Origin: Lepidurus packardi
Taxonomy: Eukaryota > Arthropoda > Branchiopoda > Notostraca > Triopsidae
NCBI GenBank assembly: GCA_023053545.1
Contig: JAKZAN010000005.1
Location: forward strand, 2,170,001-2,234,000
Direction: 5' to 3'
Length of the DNA stretch: 64,000 nt
Made by a program: the position numbers and the translations under genes. The notes below the pieces were generated by a model, which had not been told where the DNA came from, searched no databases, and saw only the letters and a list, made by a program, of their open reading frames with translations. Numbering within the stretch: the stretch's first letter is position 1; every line of letters starts with the position of its first letter. Below, piece by piece: positions 47,601 through 57,402 of the stretch.

Positions 47601-48048
47601 TTGGTAAAAATATGTTAAAAAGCTCATTTCTCTCGTTTGCTGGGTGATTCCCTGGGTGGCCATAGACATTTAATACGATAAAGTTTTGAAAGACTGCTTG
47701 TAAGATTCTACCTGTCGTCGAGGTTTTAAAGTTTTTTAATTCGAATTCCCTTCTATAGAGAATACCTATACCTGGTTTTCCAGGTCCCACATCACAAATA
47801 AGATTGAACCTATCAGGATTTGGGTTGAAATCCGTATTGAGTTCCTGAAGGCACACTACATCTAGCTCATACTGTTCTATAAAGCTTGTCATCAGTTTTT
47901 GTTTCATCGATTGTTTCAGTCCTCTGACATTTAAACTACATATTTTAATTTCTTCGTTTAAAGCTTCCATATTAGCGTGGGGTTCTGCCTGCCCTCGTCG
48001 CAGCAGTTCTCTGTGCTTTGGTAGCTGGTACGTTCTTCTTTTTTGCAC
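44602..48048 (-). CDS. LINE ORF2: endonuclease-reverse transcriptase
   Basis: 1148 residues. It nicks target DNA and reverse-transcribes the element RNA (target-primed reverse transcription). The N-terminal apurinic-type endonuclease has SLNVRG (38-43), LQELN (E69), GDFN (163-166), ARLDRIYL (215-222) and SDHKAV (241-246), all apparently intact. The reverse transcriptase has NWRPIALLN, QTGGVPGR, LDLEKAYDRV, a RQGCPLS segment and the catalytic YVDD at 725-728. A C-terminal CDQC...YHTFLC zinc-binding motif is also present. No frameshift or internal stop. Translation may start at M1 or at M27; the endonuclease begins soon after M27. Ninety-four bases separate it from ORF1. Confidence 0.95.
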   Translation of the reverse strand: MQKRRTYQLPKHRELLRRGQAEPHANMEALNEEIKICSLNVRGLKQSMKQKLMTSFIEQYELDVVCLQELNTDFNPNPDRFNLICDVGPGKPGIGILYRREFELKNFKTSTTGRILQAVFQNFIVLNVYGHPGNHPANERNELFNIFLPIYLKNENIHTVLVGDFNVVIDGKDATTPRMNDFLKRAINGFELVDAYRLQYALTTDFTFIHSKGGARLDRIYLGKGLKNNFHKIEHTTFVGSDHKAVIVTLKGTLEDITREEIRRRPNRWHLNQDILNDPRFVIHVKELAQEFTTRLDPKKPYIRYWNNFKKNIQLFARSLQQEIQIEQNALRAFYKSCFDEASENVSANAGSWEDFVYYRQKLREMEIRQIQDALYKSRIDSIQKGEQASLTHVLEEKRKANQSIFKSLRRPDGELLYKEEDIRALFENHFQTIYTPEDRVEETEVFGTAFLEMAISHDDEENLKQTITWREVRSAINLLPRNKSPGPDGLSVEFYTSFSEILSPLLVLLANEVFQGGLKEGDNDSLVKLLAKGGDKKNIQNWRPIALLNSDYKILSKLLAERIKPYLTQVIVPHQTGGVPGRNITDNLAKIRNAIEFATERYRQYPENFSNYKTNSIARLGVIALDLEKAYDRVNRNYLFKIMKVYGFPDYIINSIQGLYEHARCKIFINKISAKPVNLNRGVRQGCPLSLYLFSIYINPLLTKLAQELHGFDIIGEKQIVMGYVDDLTILTAKETDFKLIEETLEAFCNSSGAKINWKKSGILPFGAWQGREDWAMPKLKTKLDLQILGISFKQKMSETISNNSKIMAQYATKKFYVWKTRFLSIHQKVSYVNLYILPLFYHLARILPITKPCIKLMKQKVGTFLWGGRLERLAYEEILNARTDGGLGLVDLESQCRSFQLQKLWNDSQSTDRATKRILTYFTAIPWRKIYQTPNGPKAEVIPMSLKDAVTTMVGLGPFLKRDQAFPRKEVYQFLTAKKLRTPKIVTKYADNDYPTIWKNLTSQVLTPEVKSHVFYQVHDIHPTAERLKRCRQSVTDVCDQCQCKENIYHTFLCKKLQTANDWAKSVLTRVLPNTPMSRACMLDFQTTGMENHQVGVWFIAEYTYHLWKDRKKGDGAVAEIRARMKHRLEMQRKIQPALATLGNIF

Positions 48049-48142
48049 TTGTTGATGGTTTTACTGGTAAAATTGGTTCTTTCTGTATTTCTTCATTTCC
48101 TTCCTTTTCAACTTCTTGACTGGCCATCGATTTCACTGGGGT

Positions 48143-49279
48143 TTATAAATTTTCATATTCATCTGTACGCATTTTTTTTAAACGAAGGTTGAGTCCTGAT
48201 TTTTCCCTAACTTGTTGGTCAGTTGCTTTGGGTGTCCGGCTTAGTGTCGTCAGGCTTGTGATTTCCTCGCTTTCGTTTGCATTTTGCTGCTCTGCTATCA
48301 AAAACCCTTCGCTTTCCCCGAGTCTCACGTCTTCTTCTTCTCCTAGCGTTCCTAGTAACTGGAAACGATTCTGCACTTCTAGCGCTGGCTCCTCGGCCTC
48401 CTCCTCTTCTGTTATCAAAACCGCTTCTGAATCCGGTACTTTGGTTGTGCTCTCCTGCACCTCCATGTCTTGTGTTACCGGAGGTTCTAACTCCAGAGTA
48501 TTCAAATCTGTGTCTACCCCTGTTGGCTGGTCCTTCGACCCTTCATTCTCTTCTACTACTTTGCCAAGGGGTTCAAGAGTTGCCAATGTACTATACCCTT
48601 CTCCCTCTGTTTGACAATCTGCGTTAGCACTGTTAACGACTAAAGGCGGAAAATCCTCCTCGAATCGTTTTTGCTTGGTTGCTAGCTTAGGGCATCCATT
48701 ACGGTTATGGCCCAGAGTTTTGCAGTAATTACACTGCTCTTTCTGTCCAGGGTACTGAACTTGTACAGATGTGCCTAAGATGTTTATGAAAGGAGGCACG
48801 TCTTTAGTCATTAAAAACTGTACGGTGGCTCTCTCCCTAGCTACTTTGAAGATATTGCTTCCAGTGAAGAATTCTCTGCGAAATTTTAGGACTTTTCCAT
48901 ATTCTTTCAGTGTTTCTACGATATGCTTCTCTTCTATTTCGAATGGAAGTTTGGATAGTAAAAGTATTCTGTGCTTACTCTCGGTTGTGCCTACTGGCAA
49001 GTAGTACAGCGTTCCGTTGTTGTGCGTTAGTTGGATCTCGCCTCCGCATGTTTCAACAAACTTTTCCAGTGCCTTTTCGGTTTTGAATTTTAAGTTCCAT
49101 GTCTTGTTGTACTTGTCAATATCTATGCACGCTAGCTCTTCTTCTTTCACTCCGTACTCCTTCATTAATTTTTGATGAAAAAAAGAATGGGATGGTAGGT
49201 CGTTCCACGGTAACTGTGCTAGATTAATGAACGCCGTGTTCAATCGAGATAATTTTGGACCAATTCCCGTGTTATCCAT
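48143..49279 (-). CDS. LINE ORF1: RNA-binding protein with CCHC zinc knuckle
   Basis: 378 residues. ORF1 proteins coat the element RNA to form the retrotransposition particle. Residues 103-156 have an RRM-like pattern (HRILLLSKLPFEIEEKHI ... RATVQFL). A zinc knuckle CX2CX4HX4C follows at C183, C186, H191 and C196. The C-terminal half is acidic and low-complexity. The single CCHC directly after an RRM-like fold is consistent with Tx1/R1-type ORF1. The start is the first ATG, with an A/T-rich leader. Confidence 0.9.
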   Translation of the reverse strand: MDNTGIGPKLSRLNTAFINLAQLPWNDLPSHSFFHQKLMKEYGVKEEELACIDIDKYNKTWNLKFKTEKALEKFVETCGGEIQLTHNNGTLYYLPVGTTESKHRILLLSKLPFEIEEKHIVETLKEYGKVLKFRREFFTGSNIFKVARERATVQFLMTKDVPPFINILGTSVQVQYPGQKEQCNYCKTLGHNRNGCPKLATKQKRFEEDFPPLVVNSANADCQTEGEGYSTLATLEPLGKVVEENEGSKDQPTGVDTDLNTLELEPPVTQDMEVQESTTKVPDSEAVLITEEEEAEEPALEVQNRFQLLGTLGEEEDVRLGESEGFLIAEQQNANESEEITSLTTLSRTPKATDQQVREKSGLNLRLKKMRTDEYENL

Positions 49280-49389
49280 TTTTTTATATAGAAAGTAGAA
49301 GGAAAAGTATCAAAATTAAATTTGAAATATAGGTTGAGCAGAAAAACAAGGCGGGGTATCTGTTTTGAAAACAATCAAGGAAAAAGGCA

Positions 49390-49560
49390 CGAATATGAGA
49401 ATACCCGACTTCACCTGTGTGAGTTCAAACAGGAAGAAAAGAACAAACAGGGTATTTCCACGTGCTCGCTACCACCCGTGAGTTCAAACGGGAAGAAAAG
49501 AACAAACAGGGTATAGCCACGTGTTCAATACCTCCAGTGTGAGTTCGAAACTGAGAGAAA
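49390..49560 (-). repeat. Tandem repeats in the LINE 5' UTR
   Basis: Two to three imperfect copies of about 62-65 bp sharing GTGAGTTCAAAC, GGAAGAAAAGAACAAACAGG and GTAT..CCACGTG. They lie just upstream of ORF1 and may be promoter monomers (inference). Confidence 0.75.
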
Positions 49561-49912
49561 AAAGGGAAACAAAGGGGGGAGGAATTTAACCAGACTATCT
49601 GGATTATGTGTCTGGGATCTGCTTAATGACAGCTTGCTGGGAAGAAAGGGGAAAATGGGAAATACGCACACTCACACAACAAGGCAAATAATATCTATAT
49701 ATAGAAAGAAAAAATAATAATTATACACTAATACGTCGCTTACCCTTTAACTAATGCAATGGAAGCGGTCGCGGTCGTAAGGAAACTGTGCTTGAATGCG
49801 TTTTCCCTTTTTAATAATCAAGTCCAAAAAAAAACTACACGCTATCACGGGATTCTAACTCTCGTGATGAACTAGGAACTAGAAAATGACTTTTGCTCGG
49901 GAGCGATCGGAA

Positions 49913-49926
49913 TTGACTTCCAGGAG
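49913..49926. repeat. LINE target-site duplication, right copy
   Basis: TTGACTTCCAGGAG, identical to 42805-42818. It joins directly to the rest of the 5S gene. Confidence 0.95.
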
Positions 49927-49967
49927 CTGACGAGTCTGGGTACATTCTGCGTGGTATGGCCGTTGGC
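49913..49967 (-). rRNA. 5S rRNA gene copy 2, 5' part (interrupted)
   Basis: The first 55 nucleotides of the 5S gene, including the 5' strand of helix I (GCCAACGGCC). The remainder is at 42742-42818. Confidence 0.93.
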
Positions 49968-50238
49968 ATCTAATGTAGATCATTAGCCAACTAAGAATCG
50001 CACTTGGTGTTGCGGTTATGCCTGAGCTGAGACGCGGTGCGTTATCTCACCTACCGCGAGATAAGCACCTACCGCGGTAATGCGAGGAATGTTCCAAAGC
50101 AAAGTGAAAAGTACAGCCTGAAATCCTCAGATTCTAGTAGTTTACTTGTAGCACCTACAATGACATCTTGGTATACGCATTACTAACGCGTTCTGTTTTG
50201 GGCAAACAGTCCCCATTAAGCCCTGACTCTTCAGGGGC

Positions 50239-50602
50239 TGAGCATTTTCAAAGATAGACGCGTGTTCAATATCGGTTTTTCCCTTGTAGATGATCGACTA
50301 TCATTTGCAACTGTTCAAAAATCTACGCCTTGAAGGAACACGATCACGAATGGATGACACAGGCCGAAGGAATGCTATGAGTCCCGGCCTGACCCGCTCT
50401 TCGGCCTAACCCGTCCACCAACAACGCTTTTCGGGTTCTCAGACATGACGACACTCGGGAGTAAAGTAGCGTACGGAATAGTCAACTGTGTGTGTATTCA
50501 AAATCTCTCCAGTGTCGATATTTAAAACAGCAACCTTAAAATTATCTGTTCGGAAAGACATAAGTAAAGCAAGTAGTTTGAACTTTCATCAAGAAATTGG
50601 TT
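50239..50602. other. Spacer between 5S unit and H2B
   Basis: Begins after CTTCAGGGGCTG and is present only in super-units that continue into the histone quartet (again at 55977-56340). The short spacer units delete the part up to the GACATAAG at 50557. No gene seen. Confidence 0.7.
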
Positions 50603-50618
50603 GGCCCTGAAAAGGGCC
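50603..50618 (-). terminator. Histone 3' stem-loop of H2B copy 1
   Basis: GGCCCTTTTCAGGGCC on the - strand, downstream of the H2B stop: the canonical 3'-end processing hairpin of non-polyadenylated histone mRNAs. Confidence 0.95.
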
Positions 50619-50646
50619 GTTGGGTTTTTCTTCCAGGCGAAAGCTC

Positions 50647-51018
50647 TTACTTGGAGCTAGTGTACTTGGTGACGGCTTTAGTGCCTTCACTGACGGCATG
50701 CTTAGCCAACTCACCGGGCAGTAGCAGACGAACGGCCGTCTGGATTTCCCGACTGGTTATGGTCGAGCGTTTGTTGTAGTGGGCCAAACGGGAAGCTTCG
50801 GCCGCAATGCGCTCAAAAATGTCATTGACAAAGCTGTTCATGATACTCATGGCTTTGCTGGAAACGCCGGTGTCAGGGTGAACTTGTTTGAGCACTTTGT
50901 AAATGTAGATAGCATAGCTCTCCTTCCTGCGGCGCTTCTTCTTCTTGTCGGTCTTGGAAATGTTCTTCTGGGCCTTGCCCGCCTTCTTGGCTGCTTTACC
51001 GCTTGTCTTGGGAGGCAT
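50647..51018 (-). CDS. H2B: Histone H2B, copy 1
   Basis: 123-residue core histone that pairs with H2A in the nucleosome. It has a lysine-rich N-terminal tail ([18 protein letters not shown]), the histone-fold segment [12 protein letters not shown] and the C-terminal KYTSSK. Divergently transcribed from H2A, sharing a 234 bp intergenic promoter. A TATATAT box for H2B lies at 51057-51063. The 3' stem-loop marks it as replication-dependent. Confidence 0.98.
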   Translation of the reverse strand: MPPKTSGKAAKKAGKAQKNISKTDKKKKRRRKESYAIYIYKVLKQVHPDTGVSSKAMSIMNSFVNDIFERIAAEASRLAHYNKRSTITSREIQTAVRLLLPGELAKHAVSEGTKAVTKYTSSK

Positions 51019-51164
51019 TGTGCACCACTGTTCGAGTCACAAATTCACCGACCCCAATATATACTTCCCTGCAGCTCAGCCTGGTACACGGCAAGGAACT
51101 GCGCAACCGCTGATTGGGTGGAAGGGGGCCCAGCCGAGGTCCTGCCGGAGACCGGTGAGTCGCC

Positions 51165-51170
51165 TATAAA
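51165..51170 (+). promoter_or_regulatory. TATA box of H2A copy 1
   Basis: TATAAA, 83 bp upstream of the H2A ATG. In copy 2 the same position reads TATGAA. Confidence 0.8.
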
Positions 51171-51252
51171 GCGTGGGTACTATGGAAAACATGACACTAG
51201 AAGACTTGGGCGAGCGAAACCCGTTCCCCCATTCTATTTCAATTTTTCAACC

Positions 51253-51627
51253 ATGTCTGGTCGCGGCAAAGGAGGCAAAGTTAAGGGCAAGTCCAAGTCG
51301 CGCTCCAACCGTGCCGGGCTTCAGTTCCCCGTCGGTCGCATCCATCGTTTGCTTCGCAAAGGCAATTATGCCGAGCGTGTCGGAGCTGGCGCACCCGTGT
51401 ATTTGGCTGCTGTTATGGAGTACTTGGCTGCAGAAGTCTTGGAATTGGCTGGCAATGCTGCCCGCGACAACAAAAAGTCTCGTATTATTCCCCGTCACTT
51501 GCAGTTGGCCATCCGCAACGACGAAGAGTTAAACAAGCTCTTGTCCGGCGTTACCATTGCCCAAGGCGGAGTGCTCCCCAACATCCAAGCGGTGCTGCTG
51601 CCTAAGAAAACTGAAAAGAAAGCCTAA
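51253..51627 (+). CDS. H2A: Histone H2A, copy 1
   Basis: 124-residue canonical H2A: N-terminal [25 protein letters not shown], the acidic-patch region and [15 protein letters not shown] at the C-terminus. The ATG at 51253 is chosen because it begins the canonical protein; the frame is open further upstream but that is promoter DNA. Stem-loop 22 bp after the stop. No SQ[E/D]-type C-terminal motif, so it is not H2A.X. Confidence 0.98.
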   Translation: MSGRGKGGKVKGKSKSRSNRAGLQFPVGRIHRLLRKGNYAERVGAGAPVYLAAVMEYLAAEVLELAGNAARDNKKSRIIPRHLQLAIRNDEELNKLLSGVTIAQGGVLPNIQAVLLPKKTEKKA

Positions 51628-51648
51628 AAAGTTTCTTCTTTCCCCAAC

Positions 51649-51664
51649 GGCCCTTTTCAGGGCC
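51649..51664 (+). terminator. Histone 3' stem-loop of H2A copy 1
   Basis: GGCCCTTTTCAGGGCC preceded by CCCCAAC and followed by ACC. Confidence 0.95.
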
Positions 51665-52321
51665 ACCATCTAACTTCCGAAAGTTATTGCCGGTTTGGCT
51701 CCTACTCTTTGCGCTTATTATTGACTCTTTGCGACTTATTATTCGAATTTGACTCTTTGCGCTTATTATTCGAATCGAATTCGTGTTACATAAAATGAAA
51801 AAGAAGCAATTTCTCACACACCCTAAATAAGTACGCTTGTTTGTTGCGGTAATGCCTTGGCAAGCCGCTACGAGTCCCTAAGCAGAGTGTACTGCCTTCG
51901 AGTTCCGGCCTGAACCGTCAGGTAAACGGCGCTGTATAGCTTTTCTGGTTATCAGACAAGATAAAAGAAAACACGGAATAGCATAGAGTAGGAAGGAAGC
52001 CCGGCAGTAGCATACGAGTAAAGAGAGAAGCATACAAGAATAGAGTAGCACACGCAGGAGTTAAATACTTTACATGAAACAATTCCTCAACTGAATTGAC
52101 TTTTAAAAACGACGAACCTCACAAAGACTACCAAAGAAAAAGCCCTTTTCTCCCCCTGATAACTACTATCGCAAACGCGGAGAAAAACGAATGAAAATGT
52201 ATCCAGCAGTATGACTCGTTCGCGCCTGCTTGGGTGGTTTTCGATTTTGGACGCTACAGAAGCGTTTGCTTCTCCTATCAATAAACGCTGTCGTGGTTTT
52301 TAACTTTACAAAAGACGTGTT
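51665..52321. other. H2A-H3 spacer
   Basis: Convergent intergenic spacer without genes. Three short direct repeats around GACTCTTTGCG.TTATTATTC lie at about 51703-51775. Repeated at 57403-58059 in the second unit. Confidence 0.7.
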
Positions 52322-52337
52322 GGCCCTGAAAAGGGCC
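52322..52337 (-). terminator. Histone 3' stem-loop of H3 copy 1
   Basis: GGCCCTTTTCAGGGCC on the - strand, downstream of the H3 stop. Confidence 0.95.
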
Positions 52338-52366
52338 GTTGGTTTATTGGCAAAAGTGCAACTTGC

Positions 52367-52882
<516 letters not shown>

Positions 52883-52994
52883 CTATCTTCCCATTGGTTG
52901 CACCTAGCCATCAGCCTTGCCGTCCGTCGGGCTAGATCAAATAGGAGTAGGGCTTTACAGAACAAGCACACACCGGCTTTTGTTCCGTTCTTAA

Positions 52995-53321
<327 letters not shown>

Positions 53322-53357
53322 AATTGGGTTTGTTTTTGCCGTCTGACCCACCCCAAC

Positions 53358-53373
53358 GGCCCTTTTCAGGGCC
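53358..53373 (+). terminator. Histone 3' stem-loop of H4 copy 1
   Basis: GGCCCTTTTCAGGGCC with CCCCAAC before it. Confidence 0.95.
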
Positions 53374-54226
53374 AACAATTGCGTCCCGAAAGCTTACAAC
53401 TCAAAAGATATGGCTATTCATTAGAACATACTATTTCTGACCGTTTGTTATAAATCAGTGGAATTTATAACCGCCACCTAACCCCGAAAGCTGAGACTCT
53501 TAGCGTTGCTGCCCTTTTGTCCCATAAGCCGTCTGTTCGGTGCAGGCTCAGCACCGGGGTCGGGCTTAGTCAGCTCGCGTCCCAATTGGCATAAATACTA
53601 CTACATGGAACTTTTCTAAGTCTTACAGTGCAAAATCTTACATGTCGATAAACCTGGCTATTATTTATTCCACCCTCGCAATACAAACAGTAGGAAAATA
53701 AATCGACGAGAAAACGAGCAAAAGATCTCTTGCATTATGATTCATGGACAACAGCACAATGTTTGAAACTTGGATGGGTGACCAGTTTCCGATCTCGATG
53801 GGTGACTAGTTTCCGATCTCGATGTACCGGCCAAGGATCCAGTGTTAGAAGGCTGTAAAATGACAGCAGATGTTTTCTTTCGTAGACTGTATTTCGAGCT
53901 TGCTTTTCAGATACCTTCTCAGAATCATGTCCAGAAAAAGCAGCATTGTTTTGCACTTTCCAGTGCGCATCCTGTAAGTGGAACACGATCCGTGCAGTTG
54001 CACAGGCAGGACTCAGTGTATAATATATAGACTGAGTGCAAACAATATTGCACCAATACAGCAACATTGCACCAATATTTTAGCAAGTGGAACGCACTTT
54101 AACGGCTCAGAAAGAAAAGTCTACAATTTCAGTGTATAAAAGAGTACTTGGTTGCAGAAGTCTTGGAATTGGCTGGCAATGCTGCCCGCGACAAAAAAAA
54201 ATATTTCCGTCTGAGAAGACGAAAAA

Positions 54227-54344
54227 GCCAACAGCACCCGGTGTTCCCAGGCGGTCACCCATCCAAGTACTGACCGGGCCCGACGCAGCTTGACTTCCAG
54301 GAGCTGACGAGTCTGGGTACATTCTGCGTGGTATGGCCGTTGGC
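54227..54344 (-). rRNA. 5S rRNA gene, copy 3 (intact)
   Basis: 118 nt, same sequence as copy 1, with A-box and C-box and a following T5. Confidence 0.95.
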
Positions 54345-54617
54345 ATCTAATGTAGATCATTAGCCAACTAAGAATCGCACTTGGTGTTGCGGTTATGCCT
54401 GAGCTGAGACGCGGTGCGTTATCTCACCTACCGCGAGATAAGCACCTACCGCGGTAATGCGAGGAATGTTCCAAAGCAAAGTGAAAAGTACAGCCTGAAA
54501 TCCTCAGATTCTAGTAGTTTACTTGTAGCACCTACAATGACATCTTGGTATACGCATTACTAACGCGTTCTGTTTTGGGCAAACAGTCCCCATTAAGCCC
54601 TGACTCTTCAGGGGCTG

Positions 54618-54726
54618 GACATAAGTAAAGCAAGTAGTTTGAACTTTCATCAAGAAATTGGTTGGCCCTGAAAAGGGCCGTTGGGTTTTTCTTCCAGGCG
54701 AAAGCTCTTACTTGGAGCTAGTGTAC
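54618..54726 (-). pseudogene. H2B 3' end fragment, second copy
   Basis: Same as 41772-41880; stem-loop at 54664-54679. Confidence 0.9.
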
Positions 54727-54746
54727 AGCCTGAAATCCTCAGATTC

Positions 54747-55976
54747 TAGTAGTTTACTTGCTTTTTTTTTATAAATGAGTGTGGACTAAAAATGATGTGA
54801 TGAGCTAATAAACTTTCTTTTAGTTAGTTTGGGGTGACTGGTTATAAAGACGAACTACTGTTGTCAACTATATTCAACAACACCCTAGGGTGTGTTTCCA
54901 CGGCCAACTCAGCACCGGGGTCGGGCTTAGTCAGCTCGCGTCCCAATTGGCATAAATACTACTACATGGAACTTTTCTAAGTCTTACAGTGCAAAATCTT
55001 ACATGTCGATAAACCTGGCTATTATGTATTCCACCCTCGCAATACAAACAGTAGGAAAATAAATCGACGAGAAAACGAGCAAAAGATCTCTTGCATTATG
55101 ATTCATGGACAACAGCACAATGTTTGAAACTTGGATGGGTGACCAGTTTCCGATCTCGATGGGTGACTAGTTTCCGATCTCGATGTACCGGCCAAGGATC
55201 CAGTGTTAGAAGGCTGTAAAATGACAGCAGATGTTTTCTTTCGTAGACTGTATTTCGAGCTTGCTTTTCAGATACCTTCTCAGAATCATGTCCAGAAAAA
55301 GCAGCATTGTTTTGCACTTTCCAGTGCGCATCCTGTAAGTGGAACACGATCCGTGCAGTTGCACAGGCAGGACTCTGTGTATAATATATAGACTGAGTGC
55401 AAACAATATTGCACCAATACAGCAACATTGCACCAATATTTTAGCAAGTGGAACGCACTTTAACGGCTCAGAAAGAAAAGTCTACAATTTCAGTGTATAA
55501 AAGAGTACTTGGTTGCAGAAGTCTTGGAATTGGCTGGCAATGCTGCCCGCGACAAAAAAAAATATTTCCGTCTGAGAAGACGAAAAAGCCAACAGCACCC
55601 GGTGTTCCCAGGCGGTCACCCATCCAAGTACTGACCGGGCCCGACGCAGCTTGACTTCCAGGAGCTGACGAGTCTGGGTACATTCTGCGTGGTATGGCCG
55701 TTGGCATCTAATGTAGATCATTAGCCAACTAAGAATCGCACTTGGTGTTGCGGTTATGCCTGAGCTGAGACGCGGTGCGTTATCTCACCTACCGCGAGAT
55801 AAGCACCTACCGCGGTAATGCGAGGAATGTTCCAAAGCAAAGTGAAAAGTACAGCCTGAAATCCTCAGATTCTAGTAGTTTACTTGTAGCACCTACAATG
55901 ACATCTTGGTATACGCATTACTAACGCGTTCTGTTTTGGGCAAACAGTCCCCATTAAGCCCTGACTCTTCAGGGGC
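54747..55976. repeat. 5S spacer unit, copy D
   Basis: Matches copy A with rare single-base differences, then passes into the H2B-proximal spacer instead of the H2B fragment. Contains the H2A fragment at 55503-55555. Confidence 0.9.
55588..55705 (-). rRNA. 5S rRNA gene, copy 4 (intact)
   Basis: 118 nt, identical in all recognisable features to copies 1 and 3. Confidence 0.95.
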
Positions 55977-56340
55977 TGAGCATTTTCAAAGATAGACGCG
56001 TGTTCAATATCGATTTTTCCCTTGTAGATGATCGACTATCATTTGCAACTGTTCAAAAATCTACGCCTTGAAGGAACACGATCACGAATGGATGACACAG
56101 GCCGAAGGAATGCTATGAGTCCCGGCCTGACCCGCTCTTCGGCCTAACCCGTCCACCAACAACGCTTTTCGGGTTCTCAGACATGACGACACTCGGGAGT
56201 AAAGTAGCGTACGGAATAGTCAAATGTGTGTGTATTCAAAATCTCTCCAGTGTCGATATTTAAAACAGCAACCTTAAAATTATCTGTTCGGAAAGACATA
56301 AGTAAAGCAAGTAGTTTGAACTTTCATCAAGAAATTGGTT

Positions 56341-56356
56341 GGCCCTGAAAAGGGCC
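56341..56356 (-). terminator. Histone 3' stem-loop of H2B copy 2
   Basis: GGCCCTTTTCAGGGCC on the - strand. Confidence 0.95.
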
Positions 56357-56384
56357 GTTGGGTTTTTCTTCCAGGCGAAAGCTC

Positions 56385-56756
56385 TTACTTGGAGCTAGTG
56401 TACTTGGTGACGGCTTTAGTGCCTTCACTGACGGCATGCTTAGCCAACTCACCGGGCAGTAGCAGACGAACGGCCGTCTGGATTTCCCGACTGGTTATGG
56501 TCGAGCGTTTGTTGTAGTGGGCCAAACGGGAAGCTTCGGCCGCAATGCGCTCAAAAATGTCATTGACAAAGCTGTTCATGATACTCATGGCTTTGCTGGA
56601 AACGCCGGTGTCAGGGTGAACTTGTTTGAGCACTTTGTAAATGTAGATAGCATAGCTCTCCTTCCTGCGGCGCTTCTTCTTCTTGTCGGTCTTGGAAATG
56701 TTCTTCTGGGCCTTGCCCGCCTTCTTGGCTGCTTTACCGCTTGTCTTGGGAGGCAT
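56385..56756 (-). CDS. H2B: Histone H2B, copy 2
   Basis: 123 residues, identical protein to copy 1, displaced by exactly 5738 bp. Divergent from H2A copy 2, with the same TATATAT box. Confidence 0.98.
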   Translation of the reverse strand: MPPKTSGKAAKKAGKAQKNISKTDKKKKRRRKESYAIYIYKVLKQVHPDTGVSSKAMSIMNSFVNDIFERIAAEASRLAHYNKRSTITSREIQTAVRLLLPGELAKHAVSEGTKAVTKYTSSK

Positions 56757-56902
56757 TGTGCACCACTGTTCGAGTCACAAATTCACCGACCCCAATATAT
56801 ACTTCCCTGCAGCTCAGCCTGGTACACGGCAAGGAACTGCGCGACCGCTGATTGGGTGGAAGGGGGCCCAGCCGAGGTCCTGCCGGAGACCGGTGAGTCG
56901 CC

Positions 56903-56908
56903 TATGAA
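56903..56908 (+). promoter_or_regulatory. Altered TATA box of H2A copy 2
   Basis: TATGAA where copy 1 has TATAAA: a single A-to-G change at the fourth base, in an otherwise nearly identical promoter. Confidence 0.7.
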
Positions 56909-56990
56909 GCGTGGGTACTATGGAAAACATGACACTAGAAGACTTGGGCGAGCGAAACCCGTTCCCCCATTCTATTTCAATTTTTCAACC

Positions 56991-57365
56991 ATGTCTGGTC
57001 GCGGCAAAGGAGGCAAAGTTAAGGGCAAGTCCAAGTCGCGCTCCAACCGTGCCGGGCTTCAGTTCCCCGTCGGTCGCATCCATCGTTTGCTTCGCAAAGG
57101 CAATTATGCCGAGCGTGTCGGAGCTGGCGCACCCGTGTATTTGGCTGCTGTTATGGAGTACTTGGCTGCAGAAGTCTTGGAATTGGCTGGCAATGCTGCC
57201 CGCGACAACAAAAAGTCTCGTATTATTCCCCGTCACTTGCAGTTGGCCATCCGCAACGACGAAGAGTTAAACAAGCTCTTGTCCGGCGTTACCATTGCCC
57301 AAGGCGGAGTGCTCCCCAACATCCAAGCGGTGCTGCTGCCTAAGAAAACTGAAAAGAAAGCCTAA
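56991..57365 (+). CDS. H2A: Histone H2A, copy 2
   Basis: 124 residues, identical protein to copy 1. The coding region is intact but its TATA box is altered, so expression could differ (inference). Confidence 0.98.
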   Translation: MSGRGKGGKVKGKSKSRSNRAGLQFPVGRIHRLLRKGNYAERVGAGAPVYLAAVMEYLAAEVLELAGNAARDNKKSRIIPRHLQLAIRNDEELNKLLSGVTIAQGGVLPNIQAVLLPKKTEKKA

Positions 57366-57386
57366 AAAGTTTCTTCTTTCCCCAAC

Positions 57387-57402
57387 GGCCCTTTTCAGGG
57401 CC
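57387..57402 (+). terminator. Histone 3' stem-loop of H2A copy 2
   Basis: GGCCCTTTTCAGGGCC, 21 bp after the stop. Confidence 0.95.

Larger units (their letters stand above)
42819..49912 (-). mobile_element. Full-length non-LTR retrotransposon in a 5S rRNA gene (Tx1-like)
   Basis: About 7.1 kb, in the same orientation as the 5S gene. Order on the - strand: 5' UTR with short tandem repeats (49912-49280), ORF1 (49279-48143), ORF2 (48048-44602), a long 3' UTR with repeated A-rich blocks, and a terminal poly(A) of 38 (42856-42819). Precise 14 bp target-site duplications lie inside the 5S gene. The two-ORF layout with a CCHC ORF1, an apurinic-type endonuclease and an RT of the NWRPIALLN / QTGGVPGR type fits the L1/Tx1 group. 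Within that group, Mutsu-type elements are known to insert into 5S rRNA genes. Clade placement is inference without an alignment. Both ORFs are open, so the copy looks young. Confidence 0.93.
53549..54746. repeat. 5S spacer unit, copy C
   Basis: Starts part-way into the unit at CTCAGCACCGGGGTCGGG, directly after the H4 3' flank, and otherwise matches copy A. Contains the H2A fragment (54142-54194), a 5S gene and the H2B fragment (54618-54726). Confidence 0.9.

Noticed and set aside
50779-51627. 282-codon open frame leading into H2A (and its twin at 56517-57365)
   Set aside because: Only the last 125 codons are H2A. The upstream part is antisense to H2B plus the divergent promoter, including the TATA box.
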